37,233 nt of DNA. It comes from Opitutaceae bacterium. Lineage in GTDB: Bacteria > Verrucomicrobiota > Verrucomicrobiia > Opitutales > Opitutaceae. The DNA is taken from the NCBI GenBank assembly GCA_028688225.1, contig JAQTYQ010000031.1:1-37233 (forward strand), in the 5' to 3' direction. The position numbers and the translations under genes were made by a program. Below the pieces are notes generated by a model, which saw only the letters and a program-made list of their open reading frames with translations, ran no database searches and was not told the origin of the DNA. Shown one piece after another: positions 16,549 through 27,318 of the stretch (position 1 is its first letter; each line of letters begins with the position of its first letter).

Positions 16549-16586
16549 AATTCATCAGCCGGAATCTGCGAGAAAGGACATCTTCG

Positions 16587-16997
16587 ATGAACTCCCAGGC
16601 CCAGCCGGCCAGTGATCAGAAAACGACCATCGCCCCGCTGCTCTCGGTCCGCAAGGGAGCGAGGGCGATTGAGTTCTACAAAAAGGCGTTTGGAGCCGGG
16701 GAATTGTTCCGCGTCGAGGACGAAAAAGGAGAGGTCGTCGCACGTTTGTCCGTAAACGGAGCCGAATTCTGGCTCGCCGACGAGTCCCCGCCGCATGCCA
16801 ATTTCAGCCCCGAGTCGCTGGGCGGCGGGACCGTAAGGATGGTACTGACCGTCGCCAATCCGGACGCCGTGTTTGCGCAGGCCGTCTCCGCTGGCGCCAC
16901 CGTGGTCTGGCCCGTCGGCAACCAGTACGGCTGGCGCATCGGACGCATCGTCGATCCCTTTGGGCATCACTGGGAGATCGGCAAGCCCTTGGCATGA
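16587..16997 (+). CDS. VOC-superfamily (glyoxalase/PhnB-like) protein
   Basis: The product (136 aa) has the paired beta-alpha-beta-beta-beta modules of the vicinal oxygen chelate fold: APLLSVRKGARAIEFYKKAFGA and a second half TVRMVLTVANPDAVFAQAVSAGA ending in IVDPFGHHWEIGKP. The subgroup is PhnB/YdcJ-like, often annotated as glyoxalase/bleomycin resistance protein. The reaction is not predictable from sequence. The start at 16587 is supported by a Shine-Dalgarno-like AAAGGA at 16573-16578, 8 bases before the ATG. No functional tie to the neighbouring gcv genes is evident, and the intervening repeats suggest separate transcription. Confidence 0.85.
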   Translation: MNSQAQPASDQKTTIAPLLSVRKGARAIEFYKKAFGAGELFRVEDEKGEVVARLSVNGAEFWLADESPPHANFSPESLGGGTVRMVLTVANPDAVFAQAVSAGATVVWPVGNQYGWRIGRIVDPFGHHWEIGKPLA

Positions 16998-17224
16998 CCG
17001 GTACCTTTTTCGTTCGGCGCCAGCGCCTTCCCGGGATCCGATTGGCGGCGGTCCGAGCGCTGCGCTTCAAGCAGGGTCTCGACGGACTCCGTTCGCTCCG
17101 TTGCCTCCTGTAGAAAAGCTGGTGCCTTGCCGGGGCAGTCGTGCACGGCTGATCAGCGACGATCAGGGTACATTGGCGGTTCCGCCATAACCCCGGCGAC
17201 CTTTGCGTCCTTTGGGGACGGCTG

Positions 17225-19048
17225 CTATTCGCCTTTCCGCCCGGCCCGTTCGGCCTTGCGCCGGTCGGTCTGGCTGAGGATGCGCTTGCGCAGGCGGAGC
17301 GACTTGGGCGTGGCTTCGACGAATTCGTCTGCCGCGATGTATTCGATGGCCTTTTCGATCGAGAGCCGGATCGGCGGAGACAGCTGGGTGGCGACGCCCT
17401 CGCCCTGGGAGCGGACATTGGTGAGGCGCTTGGCGCGGGCGGCGTTGACGGGGACGTCCTCCTGGCGCGGACTCTCGCCGACCAGCATGCCCTCGTACAC
17501 CTGCTCGCCGGCGCCGATGAAGAGCTTGCCGCGCTCCTGGATGCTGACGAGGGCGTAGGCCTTGGACTCGCCGCTCTCGGTGGCGACCAGCGTGCCGGTG
17601 AGCCGGGTGAGCACGTCGCCGGCCCAGGGGCCGTATTCCTTGAACAGATGCGACATCACACCGCGGCCGCTGGTGGAGTTCATGAGGTCGGTTTCCAGGC
17701 CGATGAGGCCCCGGGTCGGGGCGACGGCCTCGATGGTCGTGCCCAGCGGGTGCTTGTGCATGCCGGTGATCTGGGCCTTGCGGTTGGCCAGCATCTGCAT
17801 GACCACGCCAAGGCATTCCTCGGGAATTTCCACCCACAACGATTCGAACGGCTCCAGCGTCTTGCCGTCCTCGACCTTCGTGATGACGGTGGGGCGGGAG
17901 ACCAGCATTTCAAAGCCCTCGCGCCGCATCTGCTCGACGAGAATGGCGATCTGCATCGAGCCGCGCGCCTTGAGGTCGAAAACGCCCGCCATATTCGTGT
18001 CCTCGACCTTGATGGAGATGTTCGACTTCATCTCGCGGAACAGGCGCTCCCGGAGCTGGCGCGAAGTCACGTATTTGCCATCGCGCCCGGCGAGCGGACC
18101 GTCGTTGATGCAAAACTGCATCTCGATGGTCGGCGGGTCGATCTCGGTGAAGGGCAGGGCATGGGCATTCTCATCGGCGGTGATGGTGTCGCCGATGTCG
18201 ATGTCCTCGAAGCCGGAGAGGCCGACGATGTTGCCCGCCACGCCGACGGCCGACTCGCTGGTCTGCAGGCCGGAAAACTCGACCACCTTGGTGATCTTGC
18301 ACCGCACCCGGTCACCCCCCTTGGGGTGCAGCACGTAAACGGTGTCGCCTGTCACCACCTGGCCGGAAAGAACCTTGCCGATGGCGATGCGGCCCACGTA
18401 GTCGCTCCAGTCGATGTTGGAGACGAGCATCCGGAAGGGATCGGTGGGCTTGGCAAACGGAGGGGGGATATGCTCGAGGATGGTCTCGAAGAGCGGCGTC
18501 ATGTCGCTGCTTTTCTCGCCGGGTTTGCGCATCATGTAGCCGTCGCGGCCGCTGCCATAGACGACGGGGGCATTGAACTGCTCCTCGTTGGCGTTCAGCT
18601 CGAGCAGCAGCTCGAGCACCTTTTCGTAGGTGCCGGTCGGGTCGGAATTTTCCCGGTCGATCTTGTTGACGACGATGATGACCTTCAGGCCGTGCTGCAG
18701 CGCCTTGCGCAGCACGAAGCGGGTCTGGGCCTGCGGCCCGTCGTAGGCGTCGACCAGCAGCAGCACGCCATCGACCATCTTGAGCGCGCGCTCAACCTCG
18801 CCGCCGAAGTCGGCGTGGCCGGGCGTGTCGACGATGTTGATGGTTTTGCCCTTCCAGTGAATGGAGGCGTTCTTGGCTTTGATCGTGATGCCCTTCTCGC
18901 GCTCGAGATCCATGGAGTCCATCGCGCGCTCCTCGACCTGCTGGTTGGCGCGGTAGACGCCACCCTCCTTGAAGAGTTCGTCGACGAGCGTGGTTTTCCC
19001 GTGGTCGACGTGGGCGATGATGGCAATGTTGCGGATGTCGTGGTTCAT
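17225..19048 (-). CDS. typA: Ribosome-associated GTPase TypA/BipA
   Basis: The product (607 aa) is a translational GTPase related to EF-G and LepA, involved in ribosome assembly and stress or low-temperature adaptation. GTPase motifs are complete: G1 [10 protein letters not shown] (residues 11-20), G2 region [13 protein letters not shown]3 [14 protein letters not shown], and G4 NKID. Domains II, III and V follow, then the BipA-specific C-terminal domain ([39 protein letters not shown]). Length equals the family norm. The start is ATG 19048 ([17 protein letters not shown]), and the stop is TAG at 17225. The frame extends far upstream only as the antisense of the esterase gene and the spacer. 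It is followed downstream by a 227-bp spacer with no gene. Confidence 0.97.
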   Translation of the reverse strand: MNHDIRNIAIIAHVDHGKTTLVDELFKEGGVYRANQQVEERAMDSMDLEREKGITIKAKNASIHWKGKTINIVDTPGHADFGGEVERALKMVDGVLLLVDAYDGPQAQTRFVLRKALQHGLKVIIVVNKIDRENSDPTGTYEKVLELLLELNANEEQFNAPVVYGSGRDGYMMRKPGEKSSDMTPLFETILEHIPPPFAKPTDPFRMLVSNIDWSDYVGRIAIGKVLSGQVVTGDTVYVLHPKGGDRVRCKITKVVEFSGLQTSESAVGVAGNIVGLSGFEDIDIGDTITADENAHALPFTEIDPPTIEMQFCINDGPLAGRDGKYVTSRQLRERLFREMKSNISIKVEDTNMAGVFDLKARGSMQIAILVEQMRREGFEMLVSRPTVITKVEDGKTLEPFESLWVEIPEECLGVVMQMLANRKAQITGMHKHPLGTTIEAVAPTRGLIGLETDLMNSTSGRGVMSHLFKEYGPWAGDVLTRLTGTLVATESGESKAYALVSIQERGKLFIGAGEQVYEGMLVGESPRQEDVPVNAARAKRLTNVRSQGEGVATQLSPPIRLSIEKAIEYIAADEFVEATPKSLRLRKRILSQTDRRKAERAGRKGE

Positions 19049-19248
19049 GCAGCGGACGGATGGAACGTGGAAAAAGAGGCCCAACGTGCGCGGCGCGCCC
19101 GGCGAAAGCAAGGCCGAAGGCGCGGGCGGGACAAGTCGTTGAACATGCGGCGGATCGGTGCGGCGCCCGCCGCAGGGCCAGCGGACCCATTGGCCCGACC
19201 GACGGACAGCCGGGGCGGGCGAAAGGAAACGTGGCGGCCATTCCGTGC

Positions 19249-20133
19249 TTACGGGATGAACTTCCGCTCGCGCAACCAGTAGAGCAGGTCGTTGGCCCAC
19301 GGCGGCGCCGGCCGGCCGGGGCCGCCGAGTCCGAGGCCGTGCGCGCCCTTTTCGTAGACGTGCAGCGAGAACGGCACGCCGGCGCGACGCAGCGCGCTGG
19401 CAAAGAGCAGCGTGTTTTCGACCGGCACCGTTTTGTCCTCGAACGTGCTCCAGAGAAAACACGGCGGTGTTGCCGGCGTCACGTGGAGCTCGGCGGACAA
19501 CTCCTGCACCCGTTCGGGCGGCGGATCCTTGCCGAGCAGATTCTGTCTCGAGCCGGCGTGCGCGAATTCGCCCATCGTGATCACCGGATAGCAGAGGATT
19601 GCGAGATCCGGCCGCGAACTTTCGCGCTCCACCGGGTCGGCGGCGTCCGTCCGGCCGGCATCGAAATGCGTGACGAGCGTCGCCGCGAGATGGCCACCCG
19701 CGGACGAGCCGATGACGCCGACGCGCGCCGGGTCGAGCCCGTCGCGTTTCGCCAGCGCGCGCACCAGGCGCAACGCCCGGGCGGCGTCCTCCAGCATGGC
19801 GGGATGGTGGTAAGCCGGGCTGAGCCGGTATTGCAGCACATAAGCCGTGATGCCGTGGGCGGCGAACCACTCGGCGTAGCCTTGGCCCTCGTGCCCGGCG
19901 AGGTGCTCGTAGCCACCGCCCGGCAGGATGAGCACCGAGGCGCCATTGCGCCCGACTGCGTCGGGCAGGCAGACGGTGAGTGTCGGAATGTCTGCGGGGC
20001 ATTGGCCGAGCGCCCCGGGAGCATCGCCGGGCCAGAGCCGGGGTCCGGGCGCCGCGGACATGGCGCCGGTGGCGAGCAGGGTCGCCGACAGCGCGAGGAC
20101 GGGCGGCAGACTGCGAAACCGGGATGAGGTCAT
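19249..20133 (-). CDS. Secreted alpha/beta-hydrolase (esterase/lipase-like)
   Basis: The product (294 aa) is an exported serine hydrolase of the acetyl-xylan-esterase/BD-FAE-like group. Residues 1-28 are a signal peptide (hydrophobic PPVLALSATLLATGAMSA). The oxyanion-hole loop is LPGGGYEHLAG (residues 70-80). The nucleophile lies in G-S-S-A-G, with Ser144. The acid is probably Asp233 in FEDKTVPVEN and the base His265 in KGAHGLGLGG. Substrates of relatives are acetylated or feruloylated polysaccharides, but here the substrate is inference. ATG 20133 is selected because it opens the signal peptide; the frame continues upstream only into the structured spacer. It lies 200 bp upstream of typA on the same strand. 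Confidence 0.88.
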   Translation of the reverse strand: MTSSRFRSLPPVLALSATLLATGAMSAAPGPRLWPGDAPGALGQCPADIPTLTVCLPDAVGRNGASVLILPGGGYEHLAGHEGQGYAEWFAAHGITAYVLQYRLSPAYHHPAMLEDAARALRLVRALAKRDGLDPARVGVIGSSAGGHLAATLVTHFDAGRTDAADPVERESSRPDLAILCYPVITMGEFAHAGSRQNLLGKDPPPERVQELSAELHVTPATPPCFLWSTFEDKTVPVENTLLFASALRRAGVPFSLHVYEKGAHGLGLGGPGRPAPPWANDLLYWLRERKFIP

Positions 20134-20316
20134 GATGGAGATTTGATTTTGCGCGGGACCCCCTGATCGCAACCGCAAACGCGGCGCGCGTAAAGCCCGA
20201 CCCACGGGCCGGCGGCAGGTATGCGCGGTCCGCACGGAGGGGCCGCCGTTCGCCCGGCGAAAGCGCATCGAGGTCAGCGCGGCCCGGGCGCAGTCGGCTG
20301 GGTGATTCGCCGCCCC

Positions 20317-20356
20317 GGAAAACAAGAAGGCCCCGGAACCTCTCGGTCCCGGGGCC
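20317..20356 (-). terminator. Strong intrinsic-terminator-like hairpin (minus strand)
   Basis: Bases 20329-20356 fold as GGCCCCGG paired with CCGGGGCC, one mismatch, then ACC/GGT and a 4-base loop. On the minus strand it is followed by TTCTTGTTTTCC (20328 to 20317), eight T in twelve bases. On the plus strand no T tract follows. It therefore ends something transcribed leftward from beyond 20356, namely the candidate structured RNA, since the esterase gene starts further downstream at 20133. Confidence 0.7.
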
Positions 20357-21200
20357 AAACTTGGGGGTGGGAGCTCGCCACGCTCTCTTCCCAGTCGCAC
20401 ACATTGGGCGCTCTCGCTTTCGCGGGCCGTGTGCTCCCCGACGCCACTCTTCGCGGCATGCGAAGGTCTCGGTCTCATGGCGGGACCGTTCCGACCGTTG
20501 CCAGCCGGAATCTATCGAGTGAGGCCTCTGCGCCCGGTTCGGCCATTGCTTGCCAGCAACAGTCACGCCGGACGGGGTGCTGACACGCCTGCAACTTGCG
20601 TCGCTCGCGTCGGCACCGTTACCATGGGGTCGGCCCCAGCTTTTGGCCGGGCGTTAGCCCCATGCTACGGGTCTGACCTCTTAACTCTCAGGTTGCATTT
20701 CGCATTGCAGTTGGGTGACGTGGTTTTTCACGCCGCCCCACGGAAGGAGGTTTTCCGAGCTTTGCCAGGCTCGGTCGCTCCCCGAAGCTGCCTGCCCTTT
20801 GCGCGCCCCGCCCATGCCGGGTCAGGGCCTTGTTGGCGAGGTGGTCTCGCCAGAACATGCGGCTTCGTGCTGGTCTGCGCAGTAGCAACCATATCCCTCT
20901 GGGGAAACTGCGTGGGCGGACGGATCGAAACTCCCCGTACGCCTCACTCGGCTCGAGCACGGTTTCTCATCGTGCCTCGCCGCACAGCTCCTACGTCGTA
21001 TCACTGAGCGGTTACGACACCGCCCAGAGGAGCTGGTGACATATGCCTGTCAGCCTGCGATCGCTCGCAGTCGGAGGGGAGGGCTGAACCAGCTTCAGCC
21101 TTCCTTTCCCCGGTCGCCCGGGATTATCCCAGTCGCACTCTCCATGGGTTTTTCATGCCCGTGGCGCCTCGACTGTTCCATCAAAGAACAGAGGCACCGT
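20317..21200 (-). ncRNA. Candidate large structured noncoding RNA (unassigned)
   Basis: No frame here looks like a protein, yet the minus strand is full of perfect stems. Examples are GGCTGAA/TTCAGCC (21082-21100), CTGCGA/TCGCAG (21055-21070, minus-strand loop GCGA), GGCGAG/CTCGCC (20835-20851), CCGAGC/GCTCGG (20755-20774), CATGGGG/CCCCATG (20623-20664), TTGCT/AGCAA (20546-20559), and GCACAC/GTGTGC (20397-20434) enclosing CGC-GAAA-GCG. Two loops are GNRA tetraloops only when read on the minus strand. An intrinsic terminator closes the region at 20317-20356. The 5' end is not visible and is set at about 21200. Signatures of RNase P RNA, tmRNA, SRP RNA and group II introns were sought and not found. 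A large ornate-type RNA of unknown class fits best; other readings are a decayed element or dense repeats. Confidence 0.45.
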
Positions 21201-21231
21201 GGGCCTGCGCGCGGACGATGTCACGTGTTTG

Positions 21232-21303
21232 TTTTGCACAAGTTGTGCACATCCGGCGGCCGGTGGATAATTTGGCAACAAGTTTGTCCACCGGTTATTC
21301 ACG
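21232..21303. promoter_or_regulatory. Cluster of DnaA-box-like 9-mers in two inverted repeats
   Basis: Five 9-mers lie within 72 bp: TTTTGCACA (21232), TTGTGCACA (21243), TTATCCACC on the minus strand (21262-21270), TTGTCCACC (21284) and TTATTCACG (21295). Compared with TTATNCACA they differ at one or two positions each. Two perfect inverted repeats are superimposed: TGCACAA-G-TTGTGCA (21235-21249) and CCGGTGGA (21260-21267)/TCCACCGG (21287-21294). The site lies between the candidate RNA and hrpB. It may be a replication-initiator or repressor binding region; no AT-rich unwinding element is obvious. Confidence 0.4.
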
Positions 21304-21390
21304 GTTGGCTAAGAAACGGATTTGACACGACTTGCAAAGACGGGCGAGGTGCCCGAATTCTCAACAGGCTATCATGGCCTTCGCTGCCGC

Positions 21391-23985
21391 ATGCCACCCT
21401 ACGATCTGCCCATCTACGAACTGGAACCCGCCCTCGTCGCCGGCATCCGGGCGCGCCGGCGGCTCATCGTGCAGGCACCGACCGGTTCCGGCAAATCGAC
21501 GCAGGTCCCGCAGATGCTGCTCGCGCACGGGCTGCTGGGTGACGGACAGGTGGTCGTGCTGCAGCCGCGGCGGCTGGCCACGCGGCTGCTTGCCAAGCGC
21601 GTCGCCGAGGAAGTCGGGGCGCTGCTCGGCCAGACGGTCGGCTATCAGATCCGGCTCGAATCACGCGTCTCCGCGGCCACCCGCATCCGTTTCGTGACCG
21701 AGGGCATCCTGCTGCGGCAGATGTCGTCCGATCCCGGATTGCGCGGCGTGAGCACGATTGTCTTCGACGAGTTTCACGAGCGGCACCTTTACGGCGACAT
21801 CAGCCTGGCGCGGGCGTTGCAACTGCAGCAGACGGTGCGGCCCGACCTGCAGCTCATCGTCATGTCGGCCACGCTCGATGCCGGCGCGCTCAAGGACTAC
21901 CTCGCGCCCTGCGAGGTGCTGCAGTCCGAGGGCCGCATGTATCCCGTCTGCGTCGAGTATCTGCCCAAAGCCGTCGACTTCGACCGGGAGCCGGTCTGGG
22001 AGATCGCGGCGCGGGAATGCGCGCGGGTGGCGGCGCGGACGCCGGGCGACCTGCTGGTCTTCATGCCCGGCGCCTACGAGATCGGCCGCACGGTGCAGGC
22101 GGTGCAGAACGAGAAGGCGCTGCGCGATTTCGTGGTGCTGCCGCTGCACGGCGAACTGCCGCCGGACGCCCAGGATCGCGCCGTGGCGCGCTACGACACG
22201 CGCAAGATCATCGTTTCGACGAATGTCGCGGAAACCTCGCTCACCATCGAAGGCGTCACGGCTGTCGTCGACAGCGGGCTGGCGCGCATTCCGCGCTACG
22301 ACCCGCACCGGGGCATCAACACGTTGTTGATCGAAAAAATCAGCGCCGCCTCGGCCGATCAACGCGCCGGTCGCGCAGGGCGCACCGCGCCCGGCGTGTG
22401 CGTGCGGCTGTGGACGGAGCATGAGCACGCCCGGCGGCCGGCCCAGGAACTGCCGGAGGTGAAACGGCTCGATCTCTCCGAGGTGGTGCTGACGCTCAAG
22501 GCGGCGGGCATCGACGACATCCAGGGATTCCCCTGGCTGGAAAAGCCCGACCCGCGGTCGCTGGAGCGCGCGGAGCTGCTGCTAGAGGATCTGGGGGCCA
22601 TAACGGGTAGGGCGCGACCGCCGGGCGCGCCGGACGATTCCGGTGGGCCCGCCTTACCAACAGCGCCGTTGCGCATCACCGAGCTCGGCCGCCGGATGCT
22701 GCGCTTTCCCGTGCATCCGCGCTATGCGCGCATGTTCCTGGCGGCGGAGGATTACGGCTGCGTGCGCCCGGTGGCGCTGATGGCCGCGCTGACGCAGGGA
22801 CGCAACTTCCTGCTCCGCGGCGCGGGGCGCGAGGCCGAGCAACGGCGCGAGGAAGCCCTCGGGGAGGAGCATGAGTCGGACTTTTTCCTGTTGATGCGGG
22901 CCTGGCGCTACGCCGACCGGGCCAACTATGCGCTCGACGCCTGCCGCCGCCTCGGTCTCCACGCCCAGGCGGCACGGCAGGTCGGACCGCTGTTCCAGCA
23001 ATTCCTCGAAATCGCCGCTGGGGAGGGGCTTGATGTCGGCGAAAGCCGCGTCGACGGCGCCGCCGTCAGGAAATGCGTGCTGCTGGGATTCTCCGACCAG
23101 GTGGCCCGGCGGCTGGATGGCGGCACGCTGCGCTGCGAGCTTGTGCATGGCCGGCGTGGGCAGCTCGCGCGGGAGAGTGGCATCCAGCAGGCTCCGCTGT
23201 TCGTGGCGGCGGACATCAACGAGATCGAGGCGCGCGGCGAGGCGACGGTGCTGCTGAGCCTGGCGACCGCGATCGAGGAGGCGTGGCTGCAAGAGCTGTT
23301 TCCCGAGGATTATCGCGCAGCCGGCGGCGTGGTGTACGATACGGCGGCCAGGCGGGTCATCGCCCGCCGGGAACGGCGTTTCCGGGACCTGGTGCTGGAG
23401 GCGAAACCCGCAGCGGACCTGCCGCTGGCCGGCGAGGCGGCGGCGCTGCTCGCCCGGGAGGTGCTGGCCGGACGGATTGTGCTCACCGAGTGGACCGAGG
23501 CGGTCGAGCAGTGGATCGTGCGGGTCAACTGCCTGGCGAAATGGTTTCCGGAACTGGAGGTGACACCGATTGCCGACGCCGATCGCGCGACGCTCATCGA
23601 GCAGATTTGCTACGGCGCCTACGGCGCGCGCGAGCTGAAGGACCGGCCGGTGATGCCCGTGTTGCGCGACTGGCTGCTGCCGGGGCAACTGGCGATGCTC
23701 GATGACTGCCTGCCCGAACGGATCGTCATGGCCAACGGCCGGCGGTCGCGCCTCACCTATGCCCCGGATGGCCCGCCGGTGCTGTCGGCGCGCATCCAGG
23801 AGCTCTACGGGGTCGACGGAAAATTCACGTTGGGCCGCGGCCGCGTGCCGGTGCGCATCGAAGTGCTGGCGCCGAACCAGCGTCCCATCCAGGTGACCGA
23901 CGACCTGAGTAACTTCTGGCGCGAGCAGTATCCGAAGATCAAAACCGAGCTCTCCCGCCGTTATCCCCGGCATGAATGGAGATAG
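21391..23985 (+). CDS. hrpB: ATP-dependent helicase HrpB
   Basis: The product (864 aa) is a DEAH/RHA-family RNA helicase of the bacterial HrpB type. Motifs in order: Walker A APTGSGKSTQ (residues 29-38), motif Ia LQPRRLATR, motif II DEFH in VFDEFHERHL near 126, motif III SATLDA, motif V STNVAETSLTIEGV, and motif VI QRAGRAGR. The HrpB-specific C-terminal region ends with VTDDLSNFWREQYPKIK and the typical YPRHEW close. The cellular role of HrpB is poorly defined. ATG 21391 (MPPYDLPIYELEPAL) fits the family start; TTG 21322 would add 23 residues without likeness. Residues about 406-423 are encoded by a palindromic repeat (22606-22658) placed between LLLEDLGAIT and LRITELGRRML, where relatives are contiguous. 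The length is above the E. coli protein (about 810 aa). Confidence 0.93.
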   Translation: MPPYDLPIYELEPALVAGIRARRRLIVQAPTGSGKSTQVPQMLLAHGLLGDGQVVVLQPRRLATRLLAKRVAEEVGALLGQTVGYQIRLESRVSAATRIRFVTEGILLRQMSSDPGLRGVSTIVFDEFHERHLYGDISLARALQLQQTVRPDLQLIVMSATLDAGALKDYLAPCEVLQSEGRMYPVCVEYLPKAVDFDREPVWEIAARECARVAARTPGDLLVFMPGAYEIGRTVQAVQNEKALRDFVVLPLHGELPPDAQDRAVARYDTRKIIVSTNVAETSLTIEGVTAVVDSGLARIPRYDPHRGINTLLIEKISAASADQRAGRAGRTAPGVCVRLWTEHEHARRPAQELPEVKRLDLSEVVLTLKAAGIDDIQGFPWLEKPDPRSLERAELLLEDLGAITGRARPPGAPDDSGGPALPTAPLRITELGRRMLRFPVHPRYARMFLAAEDYGCVRPVALMAALTQGRNFLLRGAGREAEQRREEALGEEHESDFFLLMRAWRYADRANYALDACRRLGLHAQAARQVGPLFQQFLEIAAGEGLDVGESRVDGAAVRKCVLLGFSDQVARRLDGGTLRCELVHGRRGQLARESGIQQAPLFVAADINEIEARGEATVLLSLATAIEEAWLQELFPEDYRAAGGVVYDTAARRVIARRERRFRDLVLEAKPAADLPLAGEAAALLAREVLAGRIVLTEWTEAVEQWIVRVNCLAKWFPELEVTPIADADRATLIEQICYGAYGARELKDRPVMPVLRDWLLPGQLAMLDDCLPERIVMANGRRSRLTYAPDGPPVLSARIQELYGVDGKFTLGRGRVPVRIEVLAPNQRPIQVTDDLSNFWREQYPKIKTELSRRYPRHEWR
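22606..22658. repeat. Palindromic repeat inserted in frame within hrpB
   Basis: GGTAGGGCG at the left end and CGCCTTACC at the right end are inverted copies with one mismatch. The segment resembles the spacer element at 12272-12363 (GGTAGGG ends, GGCGGGCCC/GGGCCCGCC core). It is translated as a Gly/Pro/Ala-rich insert of about 18 residues and does not break the reading frame. Confidence 0.6.
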
Positions 23986-24061
23986 CAGGCGGAGTCAGGT
24001 GCCACAGCCGATCTGCTTCCGGCAGACAACGACGGCATGAACTCCGGGGCCGCCGGCGGAT

Positions 24062-24817
24062 TTATTTCCAAAGGATGGTGAGGGCGCCGCGCCGCGGCCG
24101 CAGCATCCAGCCCGCCGCGCGGTAATATCCCCAGAGCTTCTCCAGCCATCCACGGCCCGCGGCCGAGGAAGCATGGTAGTCGCGGCGATACAGGCTGCGG
24201 TTGATATCGTGCGGCAGGGGCAGGATCAGCCGGCGGCGAAATCCCACCTTGCGCCCGAGGCGCCAGATGCGCTGGGGTGGCATGTCCCTTTCCCGCACGC
24301 CAAACTCCTCCACGGCGCGCCGCGACAGACGGCTCCGGTTGTGCCCCGAGCCCGGCTCGAAGGCAAACATCGCCCCGCCGGAACGCAGCGCGGTCCAGGC
24401 CGTTTTGAGGGCCGCGGCCTCGTCGGCGGCATGGTGCAGCGCATCGTAGAAGAGGACGTAGTCGAAACCGCCGGCCGGTCCGGCTGTTTCGTAGTCGCCG
24501 ACCAGGAGCTGCAGATCCGTCAGGCCTTCCTGCGCGGCCAGTTCCCGCCCGAGCTGGATGGATTCCGGCGCGAGATCCATGCCCGTGACCGCGTAACCGG
24601 CCCGGGCGAGCAGGCGCGAGGTCCAGCCCACGCCGCAGCCGAGATCGAGCACCGAGCGCGGCGGCGGCTCGAGCATGGCCAGCAGCGCGCCCATGTCCGC
24701 CAGATACTGGCCGGTCCGCTCGTCTCCGAACGGCTTGCGCCGCACGTGCGCCAGGCCTTCGGGTCCCAGCCGGGCATAGTAGGCCCGTTCGGCTGCTTTG
24801 GGATCGGAGGCGGCCAT
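24062..24817 (-). CDS. Class I SAM-dependent methyltransferase
   Basis: The product (251 aa) has a Rossmann-type methyltransferase domain. Motif I is SVLDLGCGVGWTSRLLA (about residues 54-70), the acidic residue of motif II is in VTGMDLAPESI, and motif IV is FDYVLFYDALHHA. The remaining C-terminal third is rich in Arg and Trp and could contact a membrane or nucleic acid. The substrate cannot be named; the layout resembles methyltransferases that act on small molecules or lipids. ATG 24817 gives a normal start; only 6 bp separate it from the speA stop upstream, so the two are probably cotranscribed. It converges with hrpB across a 76-bp gap. Confidence 0.85.
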   Translation of the reverse strand: MAASDPKAAERAYYARLGPEGLAHVRRKPFGDERTGQYLADMGALLAMLEPPPRSVLDLGCGVGWTSRLLARAGYAVTGMDLAPESIQLGRELAAQEGLTDLQLLVGDYETAGPAGGFDYVLFYDALHHAADEAAALKTAWTALRSGGAMFAFEPGSGHNRSRLSRRAVEEFGVRERDMPPQRIWRLGRKVGFRRRLILPLPHDINRSLYRRDYHASSAAGRGWLEKLWGYYRAAGWMLRPRRGALTILWK

Positions 24818-24823
24818 GCGGAC

Positions 24824-26767
<1,944 letters not shown>

Positions 26768-26868
26768 CGCGGGGAGGTGAGGAAGGGAAACGCTCCAGCT
26801 CTGGGCTTGCTTTTTGAAGAGGGGCTGGAGTTAATCCGCGTTTCTTTTCCGAAAACCCCGCACAAGCA

Positions 26869-27231
26869 ATGATTAAAATGCTCTCCCTCGTTTCCCAGCT
26901 TCCGCTCGCCCAACAGACCGCCCCGGCTCCGGCCGGTCCGTCGCAGGGAGGGTTCGTCATGATCGTCTTTTGGGGCCTGTTCATTGCGGCCATGTGGTTC
27001 CTGCTCATCGCCCCGCAGCGCAAGAAGCAGAAGGAGCAGCAGAGGATGGTCAGCGCCCTCGCCGCCGGCGACGAGGTGCTGCTGGCGGGCGGCATCTACG
27101 GCGAGATCACGAGCGTGCGCCCCGACCGCCTCATCGTGCGCATTGGTGACAACACGAAGGTCGAGGTTGAGAAAGGGTTCATCCATTCCGTCGTGCGGAA
27201 ATCCGGCGGAGCGGCGGGCGAAAAGAAGTGA
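26869..27231 (+). CDS. yajC: Preprotein translocase subunit YajC
   Basis: The product (120 aa) is a single-pass membrane protein that associates with SecDF and the Sec translocon. A hydrophobic helix at about residues 29-47 (FVMIVFWGLFIAAMWFLL) is followed by the signature IAPQRKKQKEQQRM and the soluble domain LAAGDEVLLAGGIYGEI. The N-terminus is longer than usual (about 25 residues, Pro/Gln/Ala-rich) and could be read from ATG 26869 or ATG 26878. It lies directly upstream of secDF (87-bp gap, same strand), the common yajC-secD-secF order. Confidence 0.95.
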   Translation: MIKMLSLVSQLPLAQQTAPAPAGPSQGGFVMIVFWGLFIAAMWFLLIAPQRKKQKEQQRMVSALAAGDEVLLAGGIYGEITSVRPDRLIVRIGDNTKVEVEKGFIHSVVRKSGGAAGEKK

Positions 27232-27318
27232 CTCCGGCCGCCTCGCGGCGGCGCCGCGCAGGAGCGGGGTGAGCGGGCTGCGCACATCCGCCCGAGCTGA
27301 ATTTAACCAAATCACCCA

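Noticed and set aside
20688..20960. Minus-strand open frame of 90 codons in the structured spacer
   Set aside because: Arg/Pro-rich with no recognisable motif; it overlaps several perfect hairpins and fits an RNA better.
20429..21007. Plus-strand open frame of 192 codons in the structured spacer
   Set aside because: Composition follows GC-rich stems, no domain or start signal, and it is antisense to the stem-rich strand that carries the terminator.
20317..21200. RNase P RNA, tmRNA, SRP RNA or group II intron as identity of the structured RNA
   Set aside because: No GAGGAAAGTCC/ACAGAA pair, no tRNA-like ends or tag reading frame, wrong length for SRP RNA, and no proper domain V hairpin despite GAGCCG...CGTACGG words near 20925-20955.
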